A DNA stretch of 64,000 nt from Marinilabiliales bacterium (GTDB taxonomy: Bacteria; Bacteroidota; Bacteroidia; Bacteroidales; PUMT01), in the NCBI GenBank assembly GCA_007695015.1, contig REEN01000067.1, positions 60,801 to 124,800 on the forward strand, given 5' to 3'. The notes below the pieces were generated by a model, which saw only the letters and a program-made list of their open reading frames with translations, ran no database searches and was not told the origin of the DNA. Below, one piece after another: positions 46,590-55,491 of this stretch; position 1 is the stretch's first letter, and the number at the start of each line of letters is the position of its first letter. Both the position numbers and the translations under genes were made by a program.

Positions 46590-47852
46590 ATGAACTTATC
46601 AAAATTGTTTGAAAACAAATCATCATTGCCTGTTAAAAATAACGGCAGTGGTAAAAAGCTGCTGCTGAAGAAAAAGATTTTCGGGTTACTCTACCTGGAA
46701 GGGCCAAAAACAATTGCTGATCTCTGCATCCCTGCCGGTGTGAGTATCCCGACGATGACCAGGATAATGCATGAACTGATAAGAGAGGGTTGGGTAGCCG
46801 AACTTGGAACGGGTGAATCCAGGGGGGGCAGAAGACCCGTTTTTTTTGGCCTTAACCCTGAAGCCCGCAGAATAATCGGAATTGACATTACCCGGAAATA
46901 CATCAGGATAAACATATTTGATCTCAGGAACAGGCCTGCCGGTAAAACTGTGCAGAAGGACATTGGCCTTGAAGATGTTACCTCCCTGCCGAAAATATTG
47001 AAAACCCTTGTAAATGAGTTGATTAAAAAACATAACCTCGAAAAAAGCAGTATTCTTGGTGCCGGTATAAGCCTGCCCGGCCTTATCGACAAGAAGACCA
47101 ACATCAGCTACAGTTATCCCGGCCTGGGGGATAAACCCCTGGATGAAATATTTGGCGAACTTTTAGGAATACCTGCCTATATTGAACATGACACAAAGAC
47201 CATGGCACTGGGTGAGGCCTGGTTCGGCCTTGCCAAAAACAAGTCTAACGTCCTGTGCCTTAATATTGGAGCAGGAGTCGGACTTGGGATGATACTGAAG
47301 GGGGAGCTTTACCAGGGACACTCCGGGTATTCCGGCGAGTTCGGTCATATACAGATGGTACCTGACGGTGAATTGTGTGATTGCGGGAAGATTGGCTGCC
47401 TCGAAACCATTGCTTCAGGATCCTCCATAGTTGCAAGGGCAAAACAGAGGATAAGCGAAGGAACAAACTCAATCATCAAGAAAATGGTGGAGGGCAGAAC
47501 AGAAAATATAAGATTGCCAGATGTCATCTTTGCAGCCAGGCAGGGAGACCAGTTTGCCATTGAACTACTTGAAGAGGCAGGCGGATTCCTTGCACGCGGG
47601 ATTGCAGTGCTGATCCATCTGCTCAACCCCGAAATGATCATCATTGGCGGCGACATGGCAGGGGCAGGCAACCTCCTTGCCGACCCGGTACAGCAAAAAC
47701 TTAACAAATATACCATCAACAGGATACGGCAGGATACTGCGATCCATATCAGCGAACTTGGGGAACAGGCTATGCTGCTCGGCACTATCCCTGTTGTTAT
47801 GACCAGGATCTTTTCACAGGAACCAAACATTAATAACATAAATAACCAATAG
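46590..47852 (+). CDS. ROK family transcriptional regulator (NagC-like)
   Basis: The 420-residue protein fuses an N-terminal winged helix (about 25-80, LLYLEGPKTIADLCIPAGVSIPTMTRIM) to a ROK sugar-binding domain (about 90-405). The latter has GIDITRKYIRI, LNIGAGVGLGM and the zinc cluster CDCGKIGCLETI. Repressors of this class (NagC, XylR, Mlc) sense a free or phosphorylated sugar. It begins a tight operon with a sodium/solute symporter (2 bp gap), a nucleotidyltransferase and an amino-sugar kinase, so an N-acetylhexosamine or its phosphate is the likely inducer. No clear operator was identified. Confidence 0.88.
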   Translation: MNLSKLFENKSSLPVKNNGSGKKLLLKKKIFGLLYLEGPKTIADLCIPAGVSIPTMTRIMHELIREGWVAELGTGESRGGRRPVFFGLNPEARRIIGIDITRKYIRINIFDLRNRPAGKTVQKDIGLEDVTSLPKILKTLVNELIKKHNLEKSSILGAGISLPGLIDKKTNISYSYPGLGDKPLDEIFGELLGIPAYIEHDTKTMALGEAWFGLAKNKSNVLCLNIGAGVGLGMILKGELYQGHSGYSGEFGHIQMVPDGELCDCGKIGCLETIASGSSIVARAKQRISEGTNSIIKKMVEGRTENIRLPDVIFAARQGDQFAIELLEEAGGFLARGIAVLIHLLNPEMIIIGGDMAGAGNLLADPVQQKLNKYTINRIRQDTAIHISELGEQAMLLGTIPVVMTRIFSQEPNINNINNQ

Positions 47853-47854
47853 AG

Positions 47855-49696
47855 ATGATACTACAACCTATCGACTGGGCAATTCTGGCAATGTTCTTCG
47901 TCATCCTTCTTTCAATAGGATATTTTACATCAAGGCAGGCCGGGCAAAGTACCACCAATTTCTTTCTCTCGGGCCGCAACATGCCCTGGTGGCTGCTCGG
48001 CGTCTCAATGGTAGCAACTACTTTTTCGGCCGATACTCCAAACCTGGTGACAGACATGGTCCGCACAGGCGGAGTGGCAAGTAACTGGTTATGGTGGGCA
48101 TTCCTGCTTACCGGAATGCTTACCGTATTTGTCTATGCCAAGCTCTGGAACCGGTCAAAAGTAATGACCGACCTCGAGTTCTACGAGTTGCGCTACAGCG
48201 GCAAAATGGCAGCTTTTCTGAGGGGTTTCAGGGCAGTTTATCTTGGATTCTTCTTTAACGTGATGGTTATTGCAACCGTGTCACTCGCATTTATCAAGAT
48301 AGCCGGTGTGATGCTGGGCCTTCAGCCCGCACCTGCGCTGATAATTGCCGCTGTTATTGTGGTTTTCTATAGCGGACTCGGGGGACTGAAATCGATATTG
48401 TGGACCGACCTGTTCCAGTTCAGTTTTGCAATGTTCGGCGCGATTATAGCAGCGGTTTATGTAACAAAGTCACCTGAGGTGGGGGGACTTTCGGGACTGT
48501 TTTCACATCCCAATGTAGTCGACAAGCTTAGTTTCGTTCCAAGCATATCACAGCCTGAACTTCTGCTTAGTATATTCATTATCCCTCTTGCAGTGCAGTG
48601 GTGGTCGGTATGGTATCCCGGAGCCGAACCCGGAGGTGGCGGTTACGTGGCACAAAGAATGCTCTCTGCCAAAAGCGAAGATCATGCCGTTGGAGCAACG
48701 CTTCTTTTCAACTTCTTTCATTACGCGCTCCGGCCCTGGCCATGGATAATAGTGGCTCTTGCCTCGCTGATAGTTTTTCCTGATATCCAGTCAATGGCTG
48801 ACAGGTTCCCAGACGTAGCCACCAGGTACGTGCAGGAAGACTTTGCATATCCTGCCATGTTAAGGGAATATCTGCCGGCGGGATTGCTGGGACTGGTCGT
48901 TGCATCACTCATTGCAGCATATATGTCTACAACCGCGTCACACATAAACTGGGGATCATCATACCTTGTGAATGACTTCTACGGTCGCTTCTATAACCCC
49001 AATGCAACCGAGAAACAAAAGGTAGCTGTCGGCAGGATAAGTACTGTTTCCATAATGGTCTGTTCGGTCATCCTTGCCCTTATTTTGCAGAATGCACTTC
49101 AGGCATTCCAGTACATACTGATGATCGGCGCAGGAACCGGACTTATATACATTCTCCGGTGGTTCTGGTGGAGAATAAACGCTTTCTCTGAAATAGCGTC
49201 TATGATAGCTGCTGTAACATTCTCACTGATCTTTATTGCAATTGAGAACTTTGGCATAACACATCTTGAAAACGGAGCGATAAAGGTGCTGGGCATTCCG
49301 TCAACAGAAACTTACTGGTCAATAATAAGATTCGTAGGAGTGGTTGTCTTTACATCTGCGACATGGATAATTGTTACCCTGCTCACCAAACCTGTCAGTG
49401 AAGAAACTTTGCGAAGCTTCTACACCAAGATCAGGCCCGGGGGACCGGGCTGGAAGCCGGTAGTAGACAGGGCAAAAGCTGAAAACATTGAATTGGTTAA
49501 AGAGACGGATCTGAGGTGGGATGTGCCGACCGGCATACTGTGCATGATACTGGGCTGTATTTCCATATACAGCGTCCTTTTCTCGATCGGCAACCTGTTG
49601 TACGGCAATTTCGATCAGGCGTTCATATTCATTATCATTACAGGGGTGTCATCATTCCTGCTTTACAGGTCATGGAACAAGCTGAAATCAAAATAA
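47855..49696 (+). CDS. Sodium/solute symporter (SSS family)
   Basis: The 613-residue inner-membrane protein has about 13-14 hydrophobic segments of the SSS (SLC5-like) fold. It has FFLSGRNMPWWLLGVSMVATTFSADTPNLVTD at about 30-61, where the substrate and sodium sites lie, and a VFYSGLGGLKSILWTDLFQF block. The cytoplasmic C-terminal part is helical. It probably brings in the sugar recognised by the ROK regulator 2 bp upstream and activated by the downstream kinase and nucleotidyltransferase. Substrate could be GlcNAc, GalNAc or another hexosamine. Confidence 0.88.
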   Translation: MILQPIDWAILAMFFVILLSIGYFTSRQAGQSTTNFFLSGRNMPWWLLGVSMVATTFSADTPNLVTDMVRTGGVASNWLWWAFLLTGMLTVFVYAKLWNRSKVMTDLEFYELRYSGKMAAFLRGFRAVYLGFFFNVMVIATVSLAFIKIAGVMLGLQPAPALIIAAVIVVFYSGLGGLKSILWTDLFQFSFAMFGAIIAAVYVTKSPEVGGLSGLFSHPNVVDKLSFVPSISQPELLLSIFIIPLAVQWWSVWYPGAEPGGGGYVAQRMLSAKSEDHAVGATLLFNFFHYALRPWPWIIVALASLIVFPDIQSMADRFPDVATRYVQEDFAYPAMLREYLPAGLLGLVVASLIAAYMSTTASHINWGSSYLVNDFYGRFYNPNATEKQKVAVGRISTVSIMVCSVILALILQNALQAFQYILMIGAGTGLIYILRWFWWRINAFSEIASMIAAVTFSLIFIAIENFGITHLENGAIKVLGIPSTETYWSIIRFVGVVVFTSATWIIVTLLTKPVSEETLRSFYTKIRPGGPGWKPVVDRAKAENIELVKETDLRWDVPTGILCMILGCISIYSVLFSIGNLLYGNFDQAFIFIIITGVSSFLLYRSWNKLKSK

Positions 49697-49721
49697 CCTG
49701 ATAAACCTGAAAAATAAGCAT

Positions 49722-49754
49722 ATATGGAGAATAACCCGGGGTTATTCTCCATAT
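49722..49754. repeat. Near-perfect 33-bp palindrome inside the symporter operon
   Basis: Sixteen-base arms ATATGGAGAATAACCC (49722-49737) and its reverse complement (49739-49754) flank a single G. It lies between the symporter stop and the nucleotidyltransferase start. It may be a processing or attenuation hairpin or an operator. No T-run follows. The core GGAGAATA/TATTCTCC also occurs in the hairpin at 32294-32322. Confidence 0.7.
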
Positions 49755-49770
49755 TCAATTACACGGAATT

Positions 49771-50673
49771 ATGTCAAAACCAACATTGCTCATCCTGGCT
49801 GCGGGACTTGGAAGCCGGTATGGAAGCCTTAAACAGATCGAACCAATTGGCCCTCATGGAGAAGCCATAATAGACTACTCGGTTTATGATGCAATTAAGG
49901 CCGGATTTGGAAAGGTCGTCTTCGTTATAAAGAAGGATATTGAAATTGATTTCAAAGAGAGCCTGCTTGCGAGATTCCGGGACAAGGTAGAGACCGGCTA
50001 TGTCTTCCAGGAGCTTGATATGCTTCCAGGCGGGTACAAATTACCCCCCAACCGGGTAAAGCCATGGGGAACAGCCCATGCGATCATGGTCTCTGAAAAA
50101 GCCGTCACCACCCCTTTTGCAGCAATCAATGCCGATGATTACTATGGGTATGAGGCATTCAGCGAAATGCACGGTTTTCTTCAAACGGGAGATACTTCGA
50201 AGGAATACTGCATGATAGGATACAGGCTTGACAACACCCTGTCCGATCACGGAACCGTATCAAGAGGAGTTTGCAGCATTGACAGAGAACGCTTTTTAAT
50301 ATCAGTTTCGGAACTTACAAAAATTAAACGCGAAAAAGGTAAAATCTTCCACTACGAAAACGGTGAGCCGGCGGAACTATCCGGAAGTGCAACAGTCTCA
50401 ATGAACATGTGGGGATTCGGCACTTCCGTTTTCGGCCATATCAGGCAAAGGTTCTCTTCTTTCCTTGACTTTAATATTAACGATCCAAAAGCAGAGTTCT
50501 ACATACCAACCCTGGTCGACCAGCTTATCAATGACGGGGAGATCAGGGTCAGGGTACTCGACTGTAACTCCACCTGGTTTGGAATAACTTACAAAGAAGA
50601 CAGGGATGCTGCCAGGAACAGTATCCTTGAAAAGATCCGTAACGGTGAATACCCTGAAAACCTGTGGCAGTAA
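49771..50673 (+). CDS. Sugar-phosphate nucleotidyltransferase family protein
   Basis: The 300-residue protein has a nucleotidyltransferase Rossmann-like fold with the nucleotide loop LILAAGLGSRYGSLKQ at 7-22, a variant of GxGxRxxPLTK. A metal-binding Asp is in INADDYYG near 112. YVFQELDMLPGGY and MNMWGFG follow. It probably couples a sugar 1-phosphate to UTP or another NTP. The kinase gene downstream overlaps its stop codon by one base (TAATG), arguing that the two act in sequence: kinase makes a sugar 1-phosphate, and this enzyme makes the nucleotide sugar. Confidence 0.82.
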   Translation: MSKPTLLILAAGLGSRYGSLKQIEPIGPHGEAIIDYSVYDAIKAGFGKVVFVIKKDIEIDFKESLLARFRDKVETGYVFQELDMLPGGYKLPPNRVKPWGTAHAIMVSEKAVTTPFAAINADDYYGYEAFSEMHGFLQTGDTSKEYCMIGYRLDNTLSDHGTVSRGVCSIDRERFLISVSELTKIKREKGKIFHYENGEPAELSGSATVSMNMWGFGTSVFGHIRQRFSSFLDFNINDPKAEFYIPTLVDQLINDGEIRVRVLDCNSTWFGITYKEDRDAARNSILEKIRNGEYPENLWQ

Positions 50674-51773
50674 TGCTTGAAAGCGAGATCAGATCTGTAT
50701 TCGGCAATTTCAAAACTACCGGCACCTTCCTCAGCGGTAAACCGACCGGATCGGGACATATCCACAAGACACTGCTCGTAAAGACAAAGGAAAAGGATGC
50801 CCCTGATTATATCCTCCAGAAAATCAATCAAAATGTCTTCCCGCCGGTGAGGGAGATGATGGACAATATCATCAGGGTTACCAGGCATATCAGGACAAAA
50901 AGAGCCGGCGACAGCCAGATTGGCGTTTTGGAAGTAATTGAAACCCGATCGGGAGATCCCTTTTTTACCGACCAGTCAGGCAATCACTGGCGGATATATA
51001 ATAAACTGGAACCGGGTATCAGCTATGATATTGTACCAAACAACAAGGTCGCAAATGAGGCAGGGAAGGCATTCGGACAGTTTATAGGTGACCTGAGGGA
51101 TATGCCGGCAGATGAGATATACCCGGTAATACCCGAGTTTCACTCCATCGAAATGCGTTTTGAGAAATTTCTGAGAGCTATAGAAGCAAACGCTGCAGGA
51201 AGGGTTGATGAAGTGAAAAGTGAGATCGAAACCGCCTCCAGGGCGATTGATGCCATGCTGGTTATCCCCCGCCTGGAAAGAGAGGGCAAATTACCCGTCA
51301 GGGTGACGCACAACGATACAAAGCTCAACAACATCCTGTTTGATGAAAAAGACCGGGCAGCATGCGTCATTGACCTGGATACCGTCATGCCGGGTCTTTC
51401 TCTCTATGACTTCGGCGACACTATCCGTACCGCTGCAAACACTGCCGATGAAGATGAAGCCGATCTTAACAGGATCAGGTTCAGCATACCGGTATTCCGC
51501 GCCTATACCAATGGTTTTATTGAAAAAACCGTTGCATTTCTGACCCAGTCCGAACTTGAACTGCTGCCCCTTTCTGCCCGTTATATGACATTCATAATGG
51601 GGCTGAGATTCCTGACCGACTATATAATGGGCGATATATACTATTCAACCGGTTACAGCGATCAGAACCTGAGGCGATGCAGGGCCCAGTTCAGGCTTAT
51701 GCAGCTTATTGAGGAGCGGCATGATGAATGCATGGATATTGTGATGCAGGCTGCAAGGATGCATGGCAAATAA
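50673..51773 (+). CDS. N-acetylhexosamine 1-kinase-like phosphotransferase (NahK family)
   Basis: The 366-residue kinase of the aminoglycoside-phosphotransferase fold resembles Bifidobacterium NahK, which makes GlcNAc or GalNAc 1-phosphate from ATP and the free sugar. Family blocks visible are TGTFLSGKPTGSGHIHKT, the LQKINQNVFPP motif near 45, catalytic THNDTKLNNILFD near 214-226 and metal-binding IDLDTVMPG. The ATG at 50673 overlaps the previous stop (TAATG); an upstream GTG at 50664 is less likely. Partner genes are the nucleotidyltransferase, symporter and ROK regulator. Another hexosamine could be the true substrate. Confidence 0.82.
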   Translation: MLESEIRSVFGNFKTTGTFLSGKPTGSGHIHKTLLVKTKEKDAPDYILQKINQNVFPPVREMMDNIIRVTRHIRTKRAGDSQIGVLEVIETRSGDPFFTDQSGNHWRIYNKLEPGISYDIVPNNKVANEAGKAFGQFIGDLRDMPADEIYPVIPEFHSIEMRFEKFLRAIEANAAGRVDEVKSEIETASRAIDAMLVIPRLEREGKLPVRVTHNDTKLNNILFDEKDRAACVIDLDTVMPGLSLYDFGDTIRTAANTADEDEADLNRIRFSIPVFRAYTNGFIEKTVAFLTQSELELLPLSARYMTFIMGLRFLTDYIMGDIYYSTGYSDQNLRRCRAQFRLMQLIEERHDECMDIVMQAARMHGK

Positions 51774-51897
51774 CCCGGCAGGCCGATTTAAGATTTTTTC
51801 ACATAAAGAAAATTCATGTAATAATTATATTTGAGGCTTCCCGGTAAGGTTTTGTTTTACCTGCCAATACTTAACCCATCAAACTTTTATATACATA

Positions 51898-52386
51898 ATG
51901 ACTGATAACAATTTCAAAAGCTATACAATGCCCAGGCTCGTATTGCTGGTGTCACTGCGCGTGGCAATAGGCTGGCATTTCATGTACGAAGGGGTTGCAA
52001 AGATCCTGCAGGGCAGCTGGACGGCCCAGGCATTTTTAATGGACTCACAGGGATGGTTCTCAGGTATTTTCAGAAGCATTGCCTCAAATCCCACTGCACT
52101 GGCCATATCCGACCAGCTTAACATGTGGGGGCTGGCACTTATCGGACTGGCCCTGATAACGGGCTTTCTCACAAAATATGCCAAGATTGCGGGAATGGTT
52201 CTTCTCCTCTTCTATTATTTGGCACAGCCACCAATCATGTCGGCCGAATACATGTTCCCGGGTGAAGGAAGTTACCTGTGGGTAAACAAGAACCTTATTG
52301 AACTCCTGGCGCTGGCAGTTCTGTATGTTTTTCCCACCGGGCACATTATAGGGATAGACCGGCTATTCAAAAGGAAAAAACAATAA
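51898..52386 (+). CDS. DoxX/DoxD-like membrane protein
   Basis: The 162-residue protein has four hydrophobic helices (about 12-32, 78-96, 100-118 and 130-148) with the DoxX-family motifs RVAIGWHFMYEGVAKI and GLALITGFLTKYAKIAGM. Related proteins are quinone-associated subunits or thiosulfate:quinone oxidoreductase DoxD, but most bacterial members have no known activity. It lies 124 bp after the kinase gene and 56 bp before a Gfo/Idh oxidoreductase, a frequent Bacteroidota pair. Confidence 0.82.
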   Translation: MTDNNFKSYTMPRLVLLVSLRVAIGWHFMYEGVAKILQGSWTAQAFLMDSQGWFSGIFRSIASNPTALAISDQLNMWGLALIGLALITGFLTKYAKIAGMVLLLFYYLAQPPIMSAEYMFPGEGSYLWVNKNLIELLALAVLYVFPTGHIIGIDRLFKRKKQ

Positions 52387-52442
52387 ACCGGAAAAAAAAA
52401 TGTTAATAAATCCGGAATTCGCATGATAATATTCTCACAAAA

Positions 52443-54032
52443 ATGGATAACAATAAGTCAAAAAAAACTGAAAACAACACAAAAGGGATAGGACGCAGGG
52501 ATGTACTTAAAAGTCTGGCAACATTACCGTTTGCAGGAGCACTTCTCTACGGTGCCTTCCGAAAGCAAAGCCTCCAGCATTACAGGCAGGGACGGCTCTT
52601 GAAGGAGCTGGGGCTGGACACGGTTAATGAACCCATGCCTTTCAGCCCGGTTGTTACAACGGGGGGAGACCCTCTCCGGATTGGGATTATCGGGTTCGGC
52701 ATAAGGGGTGAACAACTGCTGCGTTCAGCAGGATTCGCTCATCCGGAACTGATAGACAGCTGGACTGAAGCGGCAGCTCAGAACAGGGCCGATGACAGGC
52801 TGCAGGTCTACCTCGAACAGGAGGACCTGAATATCCGTATTACCGGAGTATGCGATATTTTCACCGCCCATACCAGGAGGGCCCTGGAGACCTCTGCAAA
52901 TCTTTACCGGGCCGGATCAGGGGGACAAAAAGGGCAGCCGGCAGAACTCTATGATAACTACAGGGATCTGATCAATGCAGATAATATCGATGCCGTAATT
53001 ATAGCAACTCCCGATCACTGGCATGCTGAAATGACCATTGAGGCTGCCAGGGCAGGTAAGCACGTTTACCTGGAAAAACCTCTGAGTCTGACTGTTGCCG
53101 AAACCCACGCGGTTGAAGAAGCTGTAAGGGAGAATGGCGTAGTTTTCCAGCTGGGACACCAGAACCGTCAGATTGAGAGCCACCTGAGGGCAAAAGAGCT
53201 GATAGAAAAGAATATCCTGGGCAAGATCACAAAGATTGAGTGCTATACCAACAGGAACTCTCCCAACGGTGCATGGGTATACGACATAGACCCGGAGGCT
53301 AATGAAAACACGATTGACTGGGAACAGTTTACCGGACCTGCACCTCCGCACCCGTTCTCACTTGAAAGGTTCTTCCGCTGGCGCTGCTGGTGGGATTACA
53401 GCACGGGGCTGACCGGCGACCTGTTTACACACGAGTTCGATGCCATAAACCAGGTTATGGATATTGGCATTCCCCATTCGGCAGTCGCCTCTGGGGGGAT
53501 CTACTATTACAAAGACGGGCGTACCGTTCCCGACGTGCTGCAGGTAAGCTACCAGTACCCCGAACGTGACCTGAGCCTCCTCTACAGCGCTTCGCTTGCC
53601 AGCAGCAACAGGCGAAACAAGACATTCTTCGGCCACGACGCACACATGGAGCTAAGCGCCAACATGACAGTGTATGCTGACAGGGATTCGACACGCTACA
53701 AAGAGCATATCGAAGCGGGAATAATCCGGACCGACACCCCGCTGCTGACCTACACACCGGGTCGTGAGGGAGTGGATGTGGTCACTTCTGCAACCGAGCA
53801 GTACTTCGCAAGCAGGGGCCTGCTCTATACCTACCGTGGAGGCAGAAGAGTTGATACAACCTTCCTGCACATAAAAGAGTGGGTAGATGCAATACGTGGA
53901 GCCGGAAAGACCTCATGCGACATCAAGGCAGGCGTTGAAGAGGCAATTGCCGCCCACATGGGCACACAGGCATACAGGCTGGAAACCAAGGTGTTCTGGG
54001 ACAAGGATAAGAAAGAGATCGTTACGGCCTGA
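52443..54032 (+). CDS. Gfo/Idh/MocA family oxidoreductase, exported
   Basis: The 529-residue protein carries a Tat-like leader (GIGRRDVLKSLATLPFAGALLYG at about 15-37) and a Rossmann domain with RIGIIGFGIRGEQLL near 80. The family's catalytic EKPLSLTVAETHAV lies near 203 and the GFO/IDH C-terminal domain has TGDLFTHEFDAINQV. An extra 35-50 residues sit between leader and Rossmann domain. The leader suggests export with bound NAD(P). It closes the cluster behind DoxX; a strong terminator follows. The sugar acted on is unknown. Confidence 0.9.
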   Translation: MDNNKSKKTENNTKGIGRRDVLKSLATLPFAGALLYGAFRKQSLQHYRQGRLLKELGLDTVNEPMPFSPVVTTGGDPLRIGIIGFGIRGEQLLRSAGFAHPELIDSWTEAAAQNRADDRLQVYLEQEDLNIRITGVCDIFTAHTRRALETSANLYRAGSGGQKGQPAELYDNYRDLINADNIDAVIIATPDHWHAEMTIEAARAGKHVYLEKPLSLTVAETHAVEEAVRENGVVFQLGHQNRQIESHLRAKELIEKNILGKITKIECYTNRNSPNGAWVYDIDPEANENTIDWEQFTGPAPPHPFSLERFFRWRCWWDYSTGLTGDLFTHEFDAINQVMDIGIPHSAVASGGIYYYKDGRTVPDVLQVSYQYPERDLSLLYSASLASSNRRNKTFFGHDAHMELSANMTVYADRDSTRYKEHIEAGIIRTDTPLLTYTPGREGVDVVTSATEQYFASRGLLYTYRGGRRVDTTFLHIKEWVDAIRGAGKTSCDIKAGVEEAIAAHMGTQAYRLETKVFWDKDKKEIVTA

Positions 54033-54137
54033 TAATTTACCTTAAGGTTGTTTTTTAATTGACAATCCTATGATTTCGGCTCAAAACCGGTTATATTTAC
54101 CGTAAGGATATTTGCCGTGCTTTTTTCAGATGAGATG

Positions 54138-54172
54138 AATGGCCGCTCCCGGAAGGGGGAAGGCCATTTTTT
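54138..54172 (+). terminator. Terminator after the Gfo/Idh gene
   Basis: AATGGCC (54138-54144) pairs with GGCCATT (54162-54168), with an inner CCC/GGG extension and a run of T (54167-54172). It could also act as an attenuator for kynU, which starts at 54212, if the TATATTTA-like box near 54090 is a promoter. Confidence 0.75.
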
Positions 54173-54211
54173 AACAGTCCGGTAACCGCAACCTGTAAAA
54201 ACCTTAAAGTC

Positions 54212-55462
54212 GTGAAGAACAAACCCTTATATAATAGAACCTACGCCAGGAAGCTGGACGCCAAAAACGAACTCGCAGAATTCAGGAGCCGTTTTCATAT
54301 ACCTGAGGGGAAAGTGTATATGGATGGCAACTCTTTGGGGCTGCTGAGTATTGACGCCGAAAGATCCCTGCTGCGGGTTCTGGATGAATGGAGAACCCTT
54401 GGCATAGGAGGTTGGATGAATGCAGAGATTCCGTGGTTCAGATTTTCAGAAGAGATGGGAGCCCGGGCAGCCTCCATGTTCGGCGCGTTAAAAGAAGAGG
54501 TTGTTTTTACCGGAACAACAACTGTTAACATACATACACTGGCAGGATCCTTTTACCGGCCTTCAGGCAGCAGGAAAAAGATACTGGCCGATGAGATTAA
54601 TTTCCCGTCTGACCTGTATGCATTGCAGGGACTTCTGAGAAACAGGGGCATAGACCCTGGCGAGAACCTCATAATGGTAAAGGCAAATGAACACGGGCTG
54701 CTTGATGAAGATGAGATCATCGGCAGGATGTCAGATAAGGTGGCGCTTGTGTTCCTGCCTTCGGTGCTATACCGCAGCGGCCAGTTGCTTGATATAGCCA
54801 GGATAGCCGGGGCTGCAAGGGAAAGAAACATACCTGCAGGGTTTGACTGCAGTCACTCGGCCGGAGTGATTCCCCACAGGTTTGATGAGTGGGGTGTTGA
54901 TTTTGCACTCTGGTGCAGCTATAAATACATGAATGCAGGTCCGGGAGCCGCCGCGTTCCTGTATGTGAATAAAAGACATTTCGGACTTGATCCCTCTCTT
55001 CCCGGTTGGTTCGGCAGCGATAAGGAGAAACAGTTCGACATGCTGACAAAGTTCACCCCTGCTGCCGGCGCCGGCCGGTGGCAGATATCCTCTCCCGGCA
55101 TACTCGGATCGTCTCCTCTTGAAGGTGCGCTTAACATAACCCTTGAGGCAGGGATAGAGACCATAAGGCAGGTTTCTCTCCGCCTGACAGGTTACCTTGA
55201 CGGTCTGATCAGGGAAACCATCATGCCGTTCCATCCTGAATGCAGGATAATCACGCCAAGGGAACCGGAACGCAGAGGCGGGCACATTGCCATTGAGCAT
55301 CCTCGTGCCAGTGATCTATACTACCGGTTGACGGAATCGGGAATAATAACAGACCTGCGTCCCCCGAACATTATCAGGATAGCACCGGCACCCCTTTACA
55401 ACTCCTTTGAAGAGGTGTACCTGACCGTAGAGAGATTGGGTGAAATACTTGAAAGCCTGTAA
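54212..55462 (+). CDS. kynU: Kynureninase
   Basis: A PLP enzyme that hydrolyses kynurenine to anthranilate and alanine. The 416-residue protein begins at GTG with MKNKPLYNRTYARKLDAKN. It shows VYMDGNSLGLL near 35, GTTTVNIH near 101, FDCSHSAGV near 211 and the PLP-binding Lys238 in CSYKYMNAGPG. AGRWQISSPGILGSSPLEGAL and GGHIAIEH follow. Length is typical. No kynurenine 3-monooxygenase or 3-hydroxyanthranilate dioxygenase is next to it, so it may serve Trp breakdown or the 3-hydroxyanthranilate route encoded elsewhere. The gene lies alone. Confidence 0.95.
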   Translation: MKNKPLYNRTYARKLDAKNELAEFRSRFHIPEGKVYMDGNSLGLLSIDAERSLLRVLDEWRTLGIGGWMNAEIPWFRFSEEMGARAASMFGALKEEVVFTGTTTVNIHTLAGSFYRPSGSRKKILADEINFPSDLYALQGLLRNRGIDPGENLIMVKANEHGLLDEDEIIGRMSDKVALVFLPSVLYRSGQLLDIARIAGAARERNIPAGFDCSHSAGVIPHRFDEWGVDFALWCSYKYMNAGPGAAAFLYVNKRHFGLDPSLPGWFGSDKEKQFDMLTKFTPAAGAGRWQISSPGILGSSPLEGALNITLEAGIETIRQVSLRLTGYLDGLIRETIMPFHPECRIITPREPERRGGHIAIEHPRASDLYYRLTESGIITDLRPPNIIRIAPAPLYNSFEEVYLTVERLGEILESL

Positions 55463-55491
55463 TCCGCACCTTCAGCGTATAAGTCCTCAAC

